Source of the DNA: Verrucomicrobiota bacterium
Lineage (GTDB): Bacteria > Verrucomicrobiota > Verrucomicrobiia > Methylacidiphilales > Verrucolacustridaceae
Assembly (NCBI GenBank): GCA_010025475.1
Contig: RGTE01000068.1
Location: 1 to 5,853 of the forward strand
Length of the DNA: 5,853 nucleotides
Direction of reading: 5' to 3'
This document shows positions 5,684 through 5,853 of this stretch, piece by piece. The notes beneath the pieces were generated by a model. That model saw nothing but the letters and a program-made list of their open reading frames with translations. It had not been told where the DNA came from and ran no database searches. Within the stretch, counting starts at the first letter, position 1, and each line of letters opens with the position of its first letter. The translations under genes and the position numbers were made by a program.

Positions 5684-5853
5684 TTATCTCAAAATTGTCT
5701 CGTAGAACGTGTTCCTCTCCACTGGCTCCCTTCCCGCCTCCCGGATGGCGCGCTCCAAGCTACCTCTCGTCTGTCCCAGGGGAGTCTGCGCACCCGCCAT
5801 GTGAAAGATTTTTTCCTCCTCGATTGTCCCGTGCAGATCGTCGGCCCCGTAAC
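5684..5853 (-). CDS. mqnE: Aminodeoxyfutalosine synthase MqnE, C-terminal end (5' part beyond window)
   Basis: The last 55 residues of a radical SAM enzyme; the SAM-binding Cys motif lies outside the window. MqnE joins the MqnA product to SAM to form aminodeoxyfutalosine, the second step of the pathway. The visible piece has the C-terminal family block YGADDLHGTIEEEKIFHMAG (1-20), then AQTPLG and ERAIREAGREPVERNTFYE. GADDL-GT-EEKI-HMAGA and EAGR-PVERNT-Y are typical of MqnE. The related MqnC usually has GANDMGST--EENVV here, so MqnE is favoured. The gene ends in TAA and lies directly upstream of mqnA, which supports the call. Confidence 0.9.
   Translation of the reverse strand, partial: YGADDLHGTIEEEKIFHMAGAQTPLGQTRGSLERAIREAGREPVERNTFYETILR

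Noticed and set aside
1..5853. Search for tRNA, rRNA, CRISPR repeats, transposase, integrase or phage genes
   Set aside because: Nothing found: nearly all the window is filled by seven ordinary coding genes, and the repeats seen are protein-level WG repeats.

Overview
This is a 5.85 kb, GC-rich, gene-dense window. It holds seven protein-coding genes, two of them cut by the window edges. Five lie on the minus strand and two on the plus strand. No RNA gene, CRISPR array, insertion sequence or phage gene is visible. The menaquinone (futalosine) genes, a single-repeat bacterial PUR-alpha protein, a Zincin_1-type metallopeptidase and a YyaL-type thioredoxin-domain protein together suggest a Gram-negative bacterium. 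A member of the Verrucomicrobiota or the wider PVC group is my best guess. That placement is inferred from gene content only, not from a marker gene.

Layout from left to right. (1) Minus strand, 1-2073: a WG-repeat protein with a signal peptide and two lipoyl-like domains inserted near its N-terminus. Its stop codon overlaps the start of a DnaJ/CbpA-type J-domain protein that runs off the left edge. (2) Plus strand, 2149-2886: a small HExxH metallopeptidase, then a 75-residue PUR-alpha-like nucleic-acid-binding protein, each with a strong Shine-Dalgarno sequence. The 75 bp between 2073 and 2149 separates these two divergent units. (3) Minus strand, 2893-5853: the 3' end of mqnE, then mqnA, then a yyaL-like gene, in that transcription order. 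The mqnA stop overlaps the yyaL-like start by 10 bp. The PUR gene and the yyaL-like gene converge with only 6 bp between their stop codons.

How the genes fit together. MqnA and MqnE catalyse the first two steps of the futalosine route from chorismate to menaquinone, so the right end is a respiratory-quinone locus. The thioredoxin-fold YyaL-like protein is translationally linked to it, but its role there is unknown. On the left, the WG-repeat/lipoyl-like protein and the J-domain protein are tightly coupled, although one appears exported and the other is presumably cytosolic.

The least ordinary items are three: the WG-repeat protein carrying two lipoyl-like folds that both lack the modifiable lysine at the expected position; its coupling to a J-domain protein; and an MqnA whose conserved N-terminal Leu-Asn pair, containing what I recall as the catalytic Asn, reads Gly-His. 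None of these is proof of a new system, but each can be tested.
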